A stretch of 52,559 nt of DNA from Pseudomonas sp. UBA4194 (GTDB taxonomy: Bacteria; Pseudomonadota; Gammaproteobacteria; Pseudomonadales; Pseudomonadaceae): NCBI RefSeq assembly GCF_002379585.1, contig NZ_DFUE01000042.1, positions 37,679 through 90,237 of the forward strand, written 5' to 3'. This document shows positions 15,570 to 24,051 of this stretch, one piece after another (within the stretch, counting starts at the first letter, position 1; the number at the start of each line of letters is the position of its first letter). The position numbers and the translations under genes were made by a program. The notes below the pieces were generated by a model. That model saw only the letters and a program-made list of their open reading frames with translations. It ran no database searches and was not told the origin of the DNA.

Positions 15570-16787
15570 ATGGCCGGAAAACCTTTGAAGCCCACGATGT
15601 TTTCGTGGGAGGGCGTTGATCGTAAGGGCACAACTCTTAAAGGTGAGATGAACGGTCAGAGCATTGCCCTCATTCGAGCTCAGCTTCGTAAACAAGGCAT
15701 AACCCCCAAAAAAATTCGCAAGCGCGCGACGCCATTATTTTCACGAGACAAGAAAATAACTCCCCGTGACGTCGCGCTTTTTACAAGGCAGATGGCCACC
15801 ATGATGAGGGCAGGCGTTCCACTGCTCCAATCGTTTGACATCATTGCAGAGGGCACCGATAACCCTAGCATGGCAAGACTCGTCATTGAGATCAAACAGG
15901 AAGTAGCGGCGGGCAATGGTTTTGCCGCGTCATTGAGCAAACACCCAAAGTATTTCGATGAGTTGTATTGCAGCCTTGTTAATGCGGGAGAGCAAGCGGG
16001 GGCACTGGAAACCCTTTTAGATCGCGTGGCCACTTACAAAGAAAAAACTGAAGCGCTCAAAGCAAAGATAAAAAAAGCTATGACCTACCCGCTTGCAGTC
16101 GTCGTTGTGGCAGTTATCGTGTCAGGCATTCTATTAATCTATGTGGTACCTCAATTCCAACAAGTATTCGCCGGATTCGGCGCAGAGTTGCCTGCGTTCA
16201 CGCTTATGGTGATAGGCCTGTCGAACGTGGTACAGAAATGGTGGTACATACTACTAGGCATCGCGGCTGCAGTGGGCTACATTTTAAAGCGTTTCCATGG
16301 AACCAATCAGAAGTTCAGAAATGCGGTCGACAGAACAACGCTTAGAATCCCAATCGTCGGTCAAATCATCTACAAGTCCTCCGTAGCCCGATATGCCCGA
16401 ACGCTATCTACGACGTTTGCAGCTGGTGTGCCGCTCGTGGAAGCTTTGGACTCGGTTTCAGGCGCAACTGGCAACATTGTCTTCAAAAATGCCGTTGGCT
16501 CAATTCGGCAGGATGTTTCTAGCGGATCCCCCCTAAATACCTCAATGCGCACCACCGGCGTCTTCCCCACCCTAGCCATCCAAATGACCGCCATCGGCGA
16601 AGAGTCCGGCGCCCTAGACGACATGCTCGACCGCGTAGCCACCATCTACGAAGCCGAAGTCGACAACATGGTCGACAGCCTCACCAGCCTCATGGAACCC
16701 ATGATCATGGCCGTCCTAGGCGTCGTCGTGGGTGGGCTGGTTATCGCGATGTACCTCCCCATCTTCCAACTCGGCAACGTAGTCTGA
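15570..16787 (+). CDS. pilC: PilC, type IV pilus inner-membrane platform protein
   Basis: A 405-residue polytopic platform protein with two GspF domains (about 70-195 and 275-397), each starting with the FTRQMATMMRAGVPL-type motif, and three membrane helices (near 170-190, 220-240 and 375-395). It links PilB to the growing pilus. The ATG at 15570 is better spaced from AAGGA than the adjacent in-frame ATG at 15567. Codon use changes strikingly: up to about 16540 it is AT-rich like pilB, after that strongly GC-rich like pilD, suggesting recombination inside the gene. Confidence 0.95.
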   Translation: MAGKPLKPTMFSWEGVDRKGTTLKGEMNGQSIALIRAQLRKQGITPKKIRKRATPLFSRDKKITPRDVALFTRQMATMMRAGVPLLQSFDIIAEGTDNPSMARLVIEIKQEVAAGNGFAASLSKHPKYFDELYCSLVNAGEQAGALETLLDRVATYKEKTEALKAKIKKAMTYPLAVVVVAVIVSGILLIYVVPQFQQVFAGFGAELPAFTLMVIGLSNVVQKWWYILLGIAAAVGYILKRFHGTNQKFRNAVDRTTLRIPIVGQIIYKSSVARYARTLSTTFAAGVPLVEALDSVSGATGNIVFKNAVGSIRQDVSSGSPLNTSMRTTGVFPTLAIQMTAIGEESGALDDMLDRVATIYEAEVDNMVDSLTSLMEPMIMAVLGVVVGGLVIAMYLPIFQLGNVV

Positions 16788-16790
16788 CCC

Positions 16791-17663
16791 ATGCCCCTAT
16801 TTGATTCCCTGGCCAACTCCCCCCTGGCCCTGACCCTCTGCGCCCTCCTCCTGGGCCTGTGCGTCGGCAGCTTTCTCAACGTCGTCATCCACCGCCTGCC
16901 GATCATGCTCAACCGTGATTGGCAAACCCAGGCCCGGGAGATGCTCAACCTCCCCCCCGAGCCCAAGCTTGCCACTTACAACTTGGTTCTCCCCCACTCT
17001 ACCTGTCCCCACTGCGCCCACAAGATTCGCAGTTGGGAGAACATCCCGCTCATCAGCTACATGATCCTCAAAGGCAAATGCGCCAGCTGCAAAGCCCGCA
17101 TCAGCCCGCGCTATCCGCTGGTGGAACTGGCCGCCGGGGTGCTCAGCGCCTATGTCGCCTGGCACTTCGGTTTCACCTGGCAGACCGGTGCATTCCTGTT
17201 GCTGACCTGGGGTCTGCTGGCGATGAGCATGATCGATGCCGATCATCAGATTCTGCCGGACGCCCTGGTGCTGCCGCTGCTGTGGCTGGGTTTGATCGCC
17301 AATAGCCAAGGCCTGTTTGTGAGTCTGGAAGATGCGCTATGGGGCGCAGTGATCGGTTATCTCAGTCTGTGGCTGGTGTTCTGGGCGTTCAAACTGGTGA
17401 CGGGCAAGGAAGGCATGGGCTATGGCGACTTCAAGTTGCTGGCCATGCTGGGCGCCTGGGGCGGCTGGCAGATTTTGCCGCTGACCATCCTGCTGTCGTC
17501 GCTGGTGGGGGCTGTTCTGGGGGTGATCATGCTGAAGATGCGCAATGCGCAGACCAGCACGCCGATCCCTTTCGGGCCTTATCTGGCCATTGCGGGGTGG
17601 ATTGCATTGCTCTGGGGTGATCAAATAACCACCTCATACATGCAGTTCGCTGGTTTCCGATGA
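16791..17663 (+). CDS. pilD: PilD, prepilin peptidase and N-methyltransferase
   Basis: A 290-residue inner-membrane aspartic protease that cleaves the leaders of type IV prepilins and type II secretion pseudopilins and methylates the new N-terminus. The N-terminal cytosolic loop has the paired CPHC and CASC zinc motifs. The two catalytic aspartates lie in MSMIDADHQILPD and GMGYGDFKLLAMLGAW. About eight membrane helices are visible. It starts 3 nt after pilC and overlaps coaE by ATGA. Substrates in this window are PilA, PilE, PilV, PilW, PilX, FimU and FimT. Confidence 0.97.
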   Translation: MPLFDSLANSPLALTLCALLLGLCVGSFLNVVIHRLPIMLNRDWQTQAREMLNLPPEPKLATYNLVLPHSTCPHCAHKIRSWENIPLISYMILKGKCASCKARISPRYPLVELAAGVLSAYVAWHFGFTWQTGAFLLLTWGLLAMSMIDADHQILPDALVLPLLWLGLIANSQGLFVSLEDALWGAVIGYLSLWLVFWAFKLVTGKEGMGYGDFKLLAMLGAWGGWQILPLTILLSSLVGAVLGVIMLKMRNAQTSTPIPFGPYLAIAGWIALLWGDQITTSYMQFAGFR

Positions 17664-18283
17664 CGACAGCTGTGGATAAACCTTGGGTGCTGGGCCTTAC
17701 CGGTGGCATCGCCAGCGGCAAGAGTGCTGCGGCGCAGCGCTTTGCCGAGCTGGGCGTGCACGTGGTGGACGCCGATCAGGCGGCGCGCTGGGTGGTGGAG
17801 CCTGGGCGGCCGGCGCTGGCGCAACTGGTGGAGCGCTATGGGGTGGATCTGCTGCAGGCCGACGGCAGTCTGAACCGTGCGGCGCTGCGCAAGGTCATCT
17901 TTGAAGAGGCCGAGCAGCGGCGCTGGGTGGAGGCGTTGCTGCATCCATTGATCGCCGATGAAATCGCCCGCTCGCTGGCCAGCGCCACTTCGCCCTATGC
18001 GGTGTTTGTGTCGCCACTGATGGTGGAGTCGGGGCAGTACCGCATTACCCAGCGGTTGTTGGTGATCGATGCGCCGGAGGATCTGCGCGTAGCGCGTACG
18101 TTGTCGCGCGATAACACCACCCCGGAGCAAGTGCAGGCCATTTTGAAGGCGCAGGCGAGCCGCGAGCAGCGCTTGGAGCTGGCCGACGATGTGATCGTCA
18201 ATGATCGCGATCTGGCCTGGCTGCACTCGGAAGTGGAGCGGCTGCATTCTTTTTATCTGACTTTGCATGGAGGCCAGCAATGA
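17660..18283 (+). CDS. coaE: Dephospho-CoA kinase
   Basis: A 207-residue P-loop kinase for the last step of coenzyme A synthesis. The P-loop GLTGGIASGKS lies near residues 11-21, followed by VVDADQAARWVV (substrate-binding) and the family's HPLIADEI motif; RQRV-type region reads as SREQRLELADDVIVNDRD near the C-terminus. Its start overlaps pilD (ATGA) and its stop overlaps yacG (ATGA), the conserved pilD-coaE-yacG order of gammaproteobacteria. Confidence 0.96.
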   Translation: MTTAVDKPWVLGLTGGIASGKSAAAQRFAELGVHVVDADQAARWVVEPGRPALAQLVERYGVDLLQADGSLNRAALRKVIFEEAEQRRWVEALLHPLIADEIARSLASATSPYAVFVSPLMVESGQYRITQRLLVIDAPEDLRVARTLSRDNTTPEQVQAILKAQASREQRLELADDVIVNDRDLAWLHSEVERLHSFYLTLHGGQQ

Positions 18284-18483
18284 GCCAACCCTTGACCGTA
18301 GATTGCCCCACGTGTGGCGCCCCGGTGGAATGGACCCCAGACAACGTGAACCGGCCGTTCTGTTCCGAGCGCTGCAAGCTGATCGACCTGGGCGCATGGG
18401 CGGCCGAAGAGCACAAGATTCCGGTCAGCCCGGATGCCGAGGACGATTTGTTCAGCGAAGACCTGCCCCCGCGCGGCCACTGA
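18280..18483 (+). CDS. yacG: DNA gyrase inhibitor YacG
   Basis: A 67-residue zinc protein that binds GyrB and blocks DNA binding by gyrase. The four zinc cysteines are in CPTCGAPV and FCSERCKLIDLGAWA, with an acidic tail. It overlaps coaE by ATGA. A 9-bp hairpin with one GU pair (18500-18522) follows, without a T-run. Confidence 0.95.
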   Translation: MSQPLTVDCPTCGAPVEWTPDNVNRPFCSERCKLIDLGAWAAEEHKIPVSPDAEDDLFSEDLPPRGH

Positions 18484-18530
18484 GGCCCGAGATTGCGGCG
18501 ATTGTTGCTTGATGCGACAATCACGCAATT

Positions 18531-19241
18531 GTGAATGACTATCAAAAACCTCCGAAACTGCTGCTGATCGAAGACGATGCCGAGCTGCGTGAGCATTTGC
18601 GCCAGCACTTGCAATATCGTGGCTTGACGGTGCAGACCCGCGAGCGCGGCGACCTGGGCTTGCTGCTGGCGCGTAGCGAGCCGTTCGATCTGATCCTGCT
18701 GGATATCATGCTGCCGGGCCTGGACGGCTTGAGTGTGCTCGGCAGGCTGCGTCATGAACTGGGTACGCCGGTGATGTTGATGTCGGCCCTGGGCGCGGAG
18801 CAGGACCGCATCAGCGGTTTCACCCGGGGCGCTGACGATTACCTGCCCAAGCCCTTCAGCCTGGCTGAGCTGGACGCACGCATCGATGCGCTGCTGCGAC
18901 GTGTGGCGTTGGACAGGCGGGGGCCGGCAGTGCCGCCGTCTGCGCCACTGCATGGGCTGATTCGCGACGGCGAGGCTCAGGACGTCGGCTTTGACGGGCA
19001 GATGGCAGGGTTGACGCCGTCGGAGTACCGGCTGCTGCTGACCTTGCTCGACCACCCCGGCGAGTCGCTGAGCAAGGCCTTTCTGTATCAGCACGTGCTG
19101 CACCGTATCTACACCCGTCTTGATCGCGGGCTGGATGTGCATGTGTGCAACGTACGGCGCAAGCTGAGCGCTATCGGCGCCAGCCAGGTGCAGATTCATG
19201 CGGTGCGTGGCCAGGGTTACGTGCTGGTGGTGGAGCCCTGA
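18531..19241 (+). CDS. pfeR: OmpR-family response regulator (PfeR-like)
   Basis: A 236-residue regulator: receiver domain with acidic pocket LIEDDAEL, phosphoacceptor Asp58 (LILLDIMLPG) and Lys in YLPKPFS, then a winged-helix DNA-binding domain (LTPSEYRLLLTLLDHPG, VHVCNVRRKL, RGQGYVL). The start is a GTG at 18531 without a visible Shine-Dalgarno. The stop overlaps the kinase start (TGATG). With the downstream FepA-type receptor and esterase, it matches the PfeR regulator that activates the enterobactin receptor when the siderophore is present; the assignment rests on this context. Confidence 0.85.
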   Translation: MNDYQKPPKLLLIEDDAELREHLRQHLQYRGLTVQTRERGDLGLLLARSEPFDLILLDIMLPGLDGLSVLGRLRHELGTPVMLMSALGAEQDRISGFTRGADDYLPKPFSLAELDARIDALLRRVALDRRGPAVPPSAPLHGLIRDGEAQDVGFDGQMAGLTPSEYRLLLTLLDHPGESLSKAFLYQHVLHRIYTRLDRGLDVHVCNVRRKLSAIGASQVQIHAVRGQGYVLVVEP

Positions 19242-20578
19242 TGCGCCTGCGTCATTCGCTGCTGTGGAAGCTGGCGTTGTTGCAGGCGGGGTTCTGTCTG
19301 TTGCTGGTGTGGTTGGTGTGGTTCTGGGGGCTGCATGTGGAGCGGCGCACCTACTTTCTTGACCGCGCCGATCAGGACCGTTTGGCCCAGTACGCCGCGC
19401 AGGCGGAGCAGGTCTGGCGCGACGCTGGAAGGGTGGGCGTGGAGCAGTGGCGACGCGCGTTCGAAGCCGAGCACCAGACCTGGGCGGCGGTGATCGATGG
19501 CCACCTGCAAAGCCTTGGGACGACCCCGCTGACCTTGGAGGAATCCGCTCACCTGACCTTCATGCGCAAGCTGAACTGGCCCATGAGCCGGCGGCTGGAC
19601 GACGATTTGCCGTACGTCAGCATCGCGTTTCCGGAGCAGTCAGAACGAGGCCGGTTGGTGCTGCAGCTGCCCGAACAGCTGCTGCCTGCCGGGCTGACGC
19701 CCTGGACGCATCTGGTTACCCACGGCGCGGTGCCCGTGCTGCTGGCGGCGTTGTTGGGCCTGCTGCTGTATCGGCATCTGGTGGTGCCGCTGAACGATCT
19801 TCGCGAACGCGCCAACGCGCTGCGTGCCGATGATCTGGACAGTGTCGACACCAGCACAGTGGCGCGGCGGCGTGATGAGCTGGGCGAATTGGCCCAGGCC
19901 TATGAGCATATGGCTGAACGCGTTCGGCAAAGCCTGCAGCAGCAGCGGCAGCTGTTGCGCACCTTGTCTCATGAAATGCGCACACCGTTGGTACGCCTGC
20001 GGGTGGCCAGTGAAAGCGGATTGCCTGGCGAGCAGTTGCAGCAGCGGGTGGCGCGGGAGATCGACGATATGCAGCGGCTGGTGGAGGACGCGCTGGACCT
20101 GGCCTGGCTGGATACCGAGCGCCCGGAGCTAGCCTGTGAAGCGGTAGACGTGCGCTCGGTGTGGGAGGCATTGGTGCAGGATGTGATGTTCGAAAGCCAG
20201 TGGCCGGCGCAACGGTTTCGCTGTGACTTGCCGGAAAACTGCGTGGTGTCGGCGCACCTGAACAGCCTGGCCCAGGCGCTGGAGAATGTGTTGCGCAATG
20301 CGGTGCGGCACTCTCCGGCAGGAGGCGCGGTTACGCTGACAGGCCAGCTGGAGGATGGGCGTTGGTTGTTGTGTGTGGAGGATCAGGGTCCGGGGGTGGA
20401 CGAGGCGGACCTGGAACGGATATTCGAGCCGTTTCGGCGGTTGGATGGCGCGGTGGGCAAGGGGTTCGGATTGGGTCTGAGTATTGCTCGGCGCGGTATC
20501 GAGCTGCAGGGCGGGCAGTTGTGGGCCAGTGGTGGGGAGGCCGGGCTGAGGATGAACATGCTGTTGATGGCGGCTTGA
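19241..20578 (+). CDS. pfeS: Sensor histidine kinase (PfeS-like)
   Basis: A 445-residue membrane sensor kinase. It has a first helix near residues 9-30, a periplasmic domain to about 160, a second helix (AVPVLLAALLGLLLYRHLVV), then HAMP, HisKA with His244 (LSHEMRTPLVRLR) and HATPase with N box (ALENVLRNAVRHS), G1 (EDQGPGV) and G2 (GKGFGLGLSIA). The start overlaps the regulator stop by one base. It probably senses the enterobactin signal in the periplasm, by analogy with P. aeruginosa PfeS. The small periplasmic domain is of unknown ligand specificity. Confidence 0.86.
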   Translation: MRLRHSLLWKLALLQAGFCLLLVWLVWFWGLHVERRTYFLDRADQDRLAQYAAQAEQVWRDAGRVGVEQWRRAFEAEHQTWAAVIDGHLQSLGTTPLTLEESAHLTFMRKLNWPMSRRLDDDLPYVSIAFPEQSERGRLVLQLPEQLLPAGLTPWTHLVTHGAVPVLLAALLGLLLYRHLVVPLNDLRERANALRADDLDSVDTSTVARRRDELGELAQAYEHMAERVRQSLQQQRQLLRTLSHEMRTPLVRLRVASESGLPGEQLQQRVAREIDDMQRLVEDALDLAWLDTERPELACEAVDVRSVWEALVQDVMFESQWPAQRFRCDLPENCVVSAHLNSLAQALENVLRNAVRHSPAGGAVTLTGQLEDGRWLLCVEDQGPGVDEADLERIFEPFRRLDGAVGKGFGLGLSIARRGIELQGGQLWASGGEAGLRMNMLLMAA

Positions 20579-20621
20579 GCACTGAAATGAGGATGCCGCA
20601 CACCCAATTGTTTAGAAAGTT

Positions 20622-20651
20622 AATGATCTTTACTATCATTTAGCAATCATT
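20622..20651 (+). promoter_or_regulatory. Putative Fur box before the TonB receptor
   Basis: An inverted repeat AATGAT (20622-20627) / ATCATT (20635-20640) plus a further ATCATT (20646-20651) resembles overlapping Fur hexamers (consensus GATAATGATAATCATTATC). It lies 50-80 nt before the receptor start, in an AT-rich patch within GC-rich sequence, where iron repression would be expected. Confidence 0.55.
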
Positions 20652-20702
20652 ACCATCAGCGATCTTCCGGCCACCTCTGGCCTGCATTCATGGAGATCAC
20701 CG

Positions 20703-22937
20703 ATGCGCCTGCGTCTGCCGCCCCTGCCCTTCTTCGCCCTGTTGCTCGGCGCCTGCAACCTGCTGCCGGTCGCGGCCCAGGCCGAGACCGCCGCCCAGCC
20801 CATCGAGCTGGAATCGCAGTCGGTAATCGCCACCGCCGAAGAGGAAATCAAGCAGGCGCCGGGGGTCTCGATCATCACCGCCGAAGACATCAAGAAGCGC
20901 CCGCCCGCCAACGACCTGTCGCAGATCATCCGTACCATGCCCGGCGTCAACCTCACAGGTAACTCCAGCAGCGGCCAGCGCGGCAACAATCGGCAGATCG
21001 ACATCCGTGGCATGGGCCCGGAAAACACGCTGATTCTGGTGGACGGCAAGCCTGTGGGCAGTCGCAATTCGGTGCGTTACGGCTGGCGCGGGGAGCGCGA
21101 CAGCCGGGGCGATACCAACTGGGTGCCAGCCGATCAGGTCGAGCGCATCGAAGTCATTCGGGGTCCCGCCGCCGCGCGCTATGGCAACGGCGCGGCAGGG
21201 GGTGTGGTGAATATCATCACCAAGCAGCCGGGTAGCGAAACCCACGGCTCGGCCACGGTGTATCAGTCGTTCTCGCAGCACAGCGAGGAAGGCGCCAGCA
21301 AGCGGGTCAATTTCGGCTTGAACGGCCCACTCACTGACAGCCTCAGCTACCGGGTGTACGGCAACATCGCCAAAAGCGATGCGGATGATCAAGACATCAA
21401 CGCCGGCCATGAGTCAGTGCGCACCGGCAATCAGGTGGGCACGCTGCCAGCCGGACGCGAAGGCACGCGCAACAAGGACGTCAACGGGCTGTTGAGCTGG
21501 AAGCTGAGCCCTGAGCAGACCCTGGATGTCGAGGCCGGCTACAGCCGTCAGGGCAACATCTACACCGGCGACACGCAGAACACCAACAGCAACGCCACGG
21601 TGCGCAGCATGGTGGGCCACGAGACCAATATCCTGTACCGCGAAAACTTTGCCCTCACCCACCGTGGTGACTGGGATTTCGGCACCTCGCTGGCCTATCT
21701 GCAATACGAGAAGACCCGCAACCGTCGTCTCAAGGAAGGTCTGGCCGGCGGTACTGAAGGGATCTTTTCCAGCAACGATTTCAGCACCAATACCCTGCGT
21801 GATCTGGCCGCCCATGGCGAGGTGAATCTGCCGCTGCACTGGGGCGTCGACCAGATGCTGACCCTGGGTACCGAGTGGGTCGAGCAGAGCTTGGGAGACC
21901 CTAATTCCAACGTGCAGACCACCACGGCGGGCGGTGCGGTGCCTGGGCTGGCCAGCAGTAACCGCAGCAGCCATTCCGAAGCACATATTTCGTCGGTGTT
22001 CGTGGAGGACAATATCGAACTGATGCCGGGCACCAAGCTGACTCCGGGCTTGCGCTTCGACCACCACGATATCGTCGGCAACAACTGGAGCCCGTCGCTG
22101 AACCTGTCGCAGGTGCTGACCGACACGCTGACGCTCAAGGCCGGCATTGCCCGTGCCTACAAGGCGCCCAACCTGTACCAGGTGAATCCCAACTATCTGC
22201 TCTACAGCAATGGCCAGGGTTGCTATGGCCAAACCACCAGTTGCTACCTGCAAGGCAATGCGAATCTGGAGGCGGAAACCAGCGTCAACAAGGAATTGGG
22301 GCTGGAGTACCGCAACGACGGTGTGGTGGCCGGCCTGACGTACTTTCGCAACGACTACAAGAACAAGATCGAGTCCGGCCTGACCCCGGTAGGCACGGCC
22401 ATCGGCGGTAGCGGCACCACGGCCAACGCCAGCATCTTTCAGTGGGAGAACGTGCCCAAGGCATTGGTCGAGGGCCTGGAGGGCACATTGACCCTGCCGC
22501 TGAACGACGACCTTAACTGGACCAACAATTTCACCTACATGCTGCGTTCGGTGAACAAGGAAACCGGCGACGTGCTGTCGGTGACGCCCAAGTACACCCT
22601 CAATTCCATGCTCGACTGGCAGGCCAGTGAAGACCTTTCGCTGCAACTGAGCGTGGCGTGGTACGGCAAACAGAAACCGAAAAAATACGACTATCACGGC
22701 GACCGTGTGACGGGCTCGTCCAACAATCAGCTGTCACCCTATGCCCTGACCGGGGTCAGCGGCACCTATGTGCTGAGCAAGAACCTGAGCCTGACCGCTG
22801 GCATCGACAATCTGTTCGACAAGCGTCTGTATCGTGAGGGTAACGCCCAGGGTGTGAATAACATCGAGGGCGCGGGCGCGGCGACCTACAACGAGTCTGG
22901 GCGTACCTTGTACACCAGCCTGACGGCGTCATTCTGA
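20703..22937 (+). CDS. pfeA: TonB-dependent ferric-enterobactin receptor (FepA/PfeA family)
   Basis: A 744-residue outer-membrane receptor. A signal peptide (to about residue 28, ending VAAQA) is followed by a plug domain with a TonB-box-like ESQSVIA segment, QAPGVSIITAEDIKKRP, DIRGMGPENTLILVDGKPV and ERIEVIRGPAAARYGNGAAGG. The FepA hallmark RYGWRGERDSRGDTNWVP is present. A 22-strand barrel ends in aromatic Phe (LTASF). Cys pair CYGQTTSCYL resembles the FepA loop disulfide. GGAG lies 8 nt before the ATG. The stop overlaps the esterase start. Confidence 0.93.
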   Translation: MRLRLPPLPFFALLLGACNLLPVAAQAETAAQPIELESQSVIATAEEEIKQAPGVSIITAEDIKKRPPANDLSQIIRTMPGVNLTGNSSSGQRGNNRQIDIRGMGPENTLILVDGKPVGSRNSVRYGWRGERDSRGDTNWVPADQVERIEVIRGPAAARYGNGAAGGVVNIITKQPGSETHGSATVYQSFSQHSEEGASKRVNFGLNGPLTDSLSYRVYGNIAKSDADDQDINAGHESVRTGNQVGTLPAGREGTRNKDVNGLLSWKLSPEQTLDVEAGYSRQGNIYTGDTQNTNSNATVRSMVGHETNILYRENFALTHRGDWDFGTSLAYLQYEKTRNRRLKEGLAGGTEGIFSSNDFSTNTLRDLAAHGEVNLPLHWGVDQMLTLGTEWVEQSLGDPNSNVQTTTAGGAVPGLASSNRSSHSEAHISSVFVEDNIELMPGTKLTPGLRFDHHDIVGNNWSPSLNLSQVLTDTLTLKAGIARAYKAPNLYQVNPNYLLYSNGQGCYGQTTSCYLQGNANLEAETSVNKELGLEYRNDGVVAGLTYFRNDYKNKIESGLTPVGTAIGGSGTTANASIFQWENVPKALVEGLEGTLTLPLNDDLNWTNNFTYMLRSVNKETGDVLSVTPKYTLNSMLDWQASEDLSLQLSVAWYGKQKPKKYDYHGDRVTGSSNNQLSPYALTGVSGTYVLSKNLSLTAGIDNLFDKRLYREGNAQGVNNIEGAGAATYNESGRTLYTSLTASF

Positions 22938-23827
22938 TGAAAAAATCCATGTTGATCGGGCTGGCCGTCGCCGGGCTGCTGACCCACGGTGCTGTACAGG
23001 CCCGGCCCGACTTGCAGCAGCCCATGGTGGCTCCGGTGCTGGAACAGACGGACACGGGGTATGGTTTCCAGACCCGCACCCTGGACTCTGTCGACGGCCA
23101 GCGCCATTACCGCCTGTACATCGGCCGGCCCGAGCACAGCGCGCCTGCCAAGGGCTATCCGGTGGTCTACCTGCTCGATGGCAACGCGGCGGTCGGCGCG
23201 CTGGACCGGCGGTTGTTGCGCCAGCTCAATGCCAGCGCCGAGCCGCCTGTGATCGTGGCGATCGGCTCCACTTCGCCGTTGCGCATCGACCGGGTGGCGC
23301 GTACCTATGACTACACACCGAGACTGGAAAGTGGCCCGCAACTCGATCCTGCCAACGGGCTGCCCAGCGGTGGTGCGGATGAGTTTCTGGATCTGCTGGC
23401 GCAGCGGATCAAGCCCATGGTGCAGCAAACGGTGCCGGTGGATCTGAAGCAGCAGACGCTGTGGGGGCACTCCTACGGAGGGCTGCTGGTGCTGCATGCG
23501 CTGATGACGCGGCCTGGGGAGTTTTTAACCTATGCGTCGGCCAGCCCGTCGTTGTGGTGGGGCGAGGGGGCGGGACTGAAGGGGCTGTCGGGGTTGCCGG
23601 CCATGCTGGGCAGTGGCTCGGCGAATCTGCTGTTGATGCGTGGCGACAGTGAGGGCCGCGGGCCTGGAGCGCAGACCGGGGCGCCGGACCCAGGGGCTGC
23701 CGTGCGCCAGTTGCTGGATGGGGTGTACGCGGTGCCAGGGTTGCACACGCGTTACCGGATCTTTCCGGGGCTGGAGCATGGGCCAATGCTGGGCGCTTCG
23801 TTGCGATATACCTTGGGGCAGCCCTGA
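22937..23827 (+). CDS. pfeE: Periplasmic alpha/beta-hydrolase esterase (PfeE/IroE-like)
   Basis: A 296-residue exported hydrolase of the esterase D/Fes-IroE group that would cut ferric enterobactin to release iron. It has a signal peptide (MKKSMLIGLAVAGLLTHGAVQA), then YPVVYLLDGNAAVG, the nucleophile elbow GHSYGG with Ser179, and a C-terminal HG (GLEHGPM) with the catalytic His. Its ATG overlaps the receptor stop (TGATG), so it is co-translated with the receptor. The same gene pair occurs in P. aeruginosa as pfeA-pfeE. Confidence 0.88.
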   Translation: MKKSMLIGLAVAGLLTHGAVQARPDLQQPMVAPVLEQTDTGYGFQTRTLDSVDGQRHYRLYIGRPEHSAPAKGYPVVYLLDGNAAVGALDRRLLRQLNASAEPPVIVAIGSTSPLRIDRVARTYDYTPRLESGPQLDPANGLPSGGADEFLDLLAQRIKPMVQQTVPVDLKQQTLWGHSYGGLLVLHALMTRPGEFLTYASASPSLWWGEGAGLKGLSGLPAMLGSGSANLLLMRGDSEGRGPGAQTGAPDPGAAVRQLLDGVYAVPGLHTRYRIFPGLEHGPMLGASLRYTLGQP

Positions 23828-23847
23828 GCAGGAGCGCCGTCTGCACC

Positions 23848-23976
23848 GGCCTCATCGCGGGCAGAGCCCGCTCCCACAGGGAAATCGCGCTGTCCACTCG
23901 ATCCCCTTCAGCACCACAGATCCCTATGCCAGTAGAAAACCCCTGTGGGAGCGGGCTCTGCCCGCGATGAGGCCGG
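23848..23976. repeat. Inverted pair of REP elements (BIME-like)
   Basis: Two ~33-bp REP copies in opposite orientation (23848-23880 and 23942-23976), each with the core GCGGGCAGAGCCCGC or its complement, separated by about 60 bp. They fill most of the gap between the esterase and the DUF1780 gene, and may end transcription or bind gyrase/IHF as REP pairs do elsewhere. Confidence 0.85.
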
Positions 23977-24051
23977 TACAGACGGCGAATCCCTCAAGGA
24001 ATATCTGCACCCTGCTTTCTCGCCAAGCATGATGCGGGCTAAGCTAAGGCC

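Noticed and set aside
15123..16645. Possible frameshift in pilC at the composition change
   Set aside because: The reading frame stays open and the second GspF domain is intact across the change.
21414..22697. Minus-strand reading frame opposite the TonB receptor
   Set aside because: Shadow frame with no recognisable domain.
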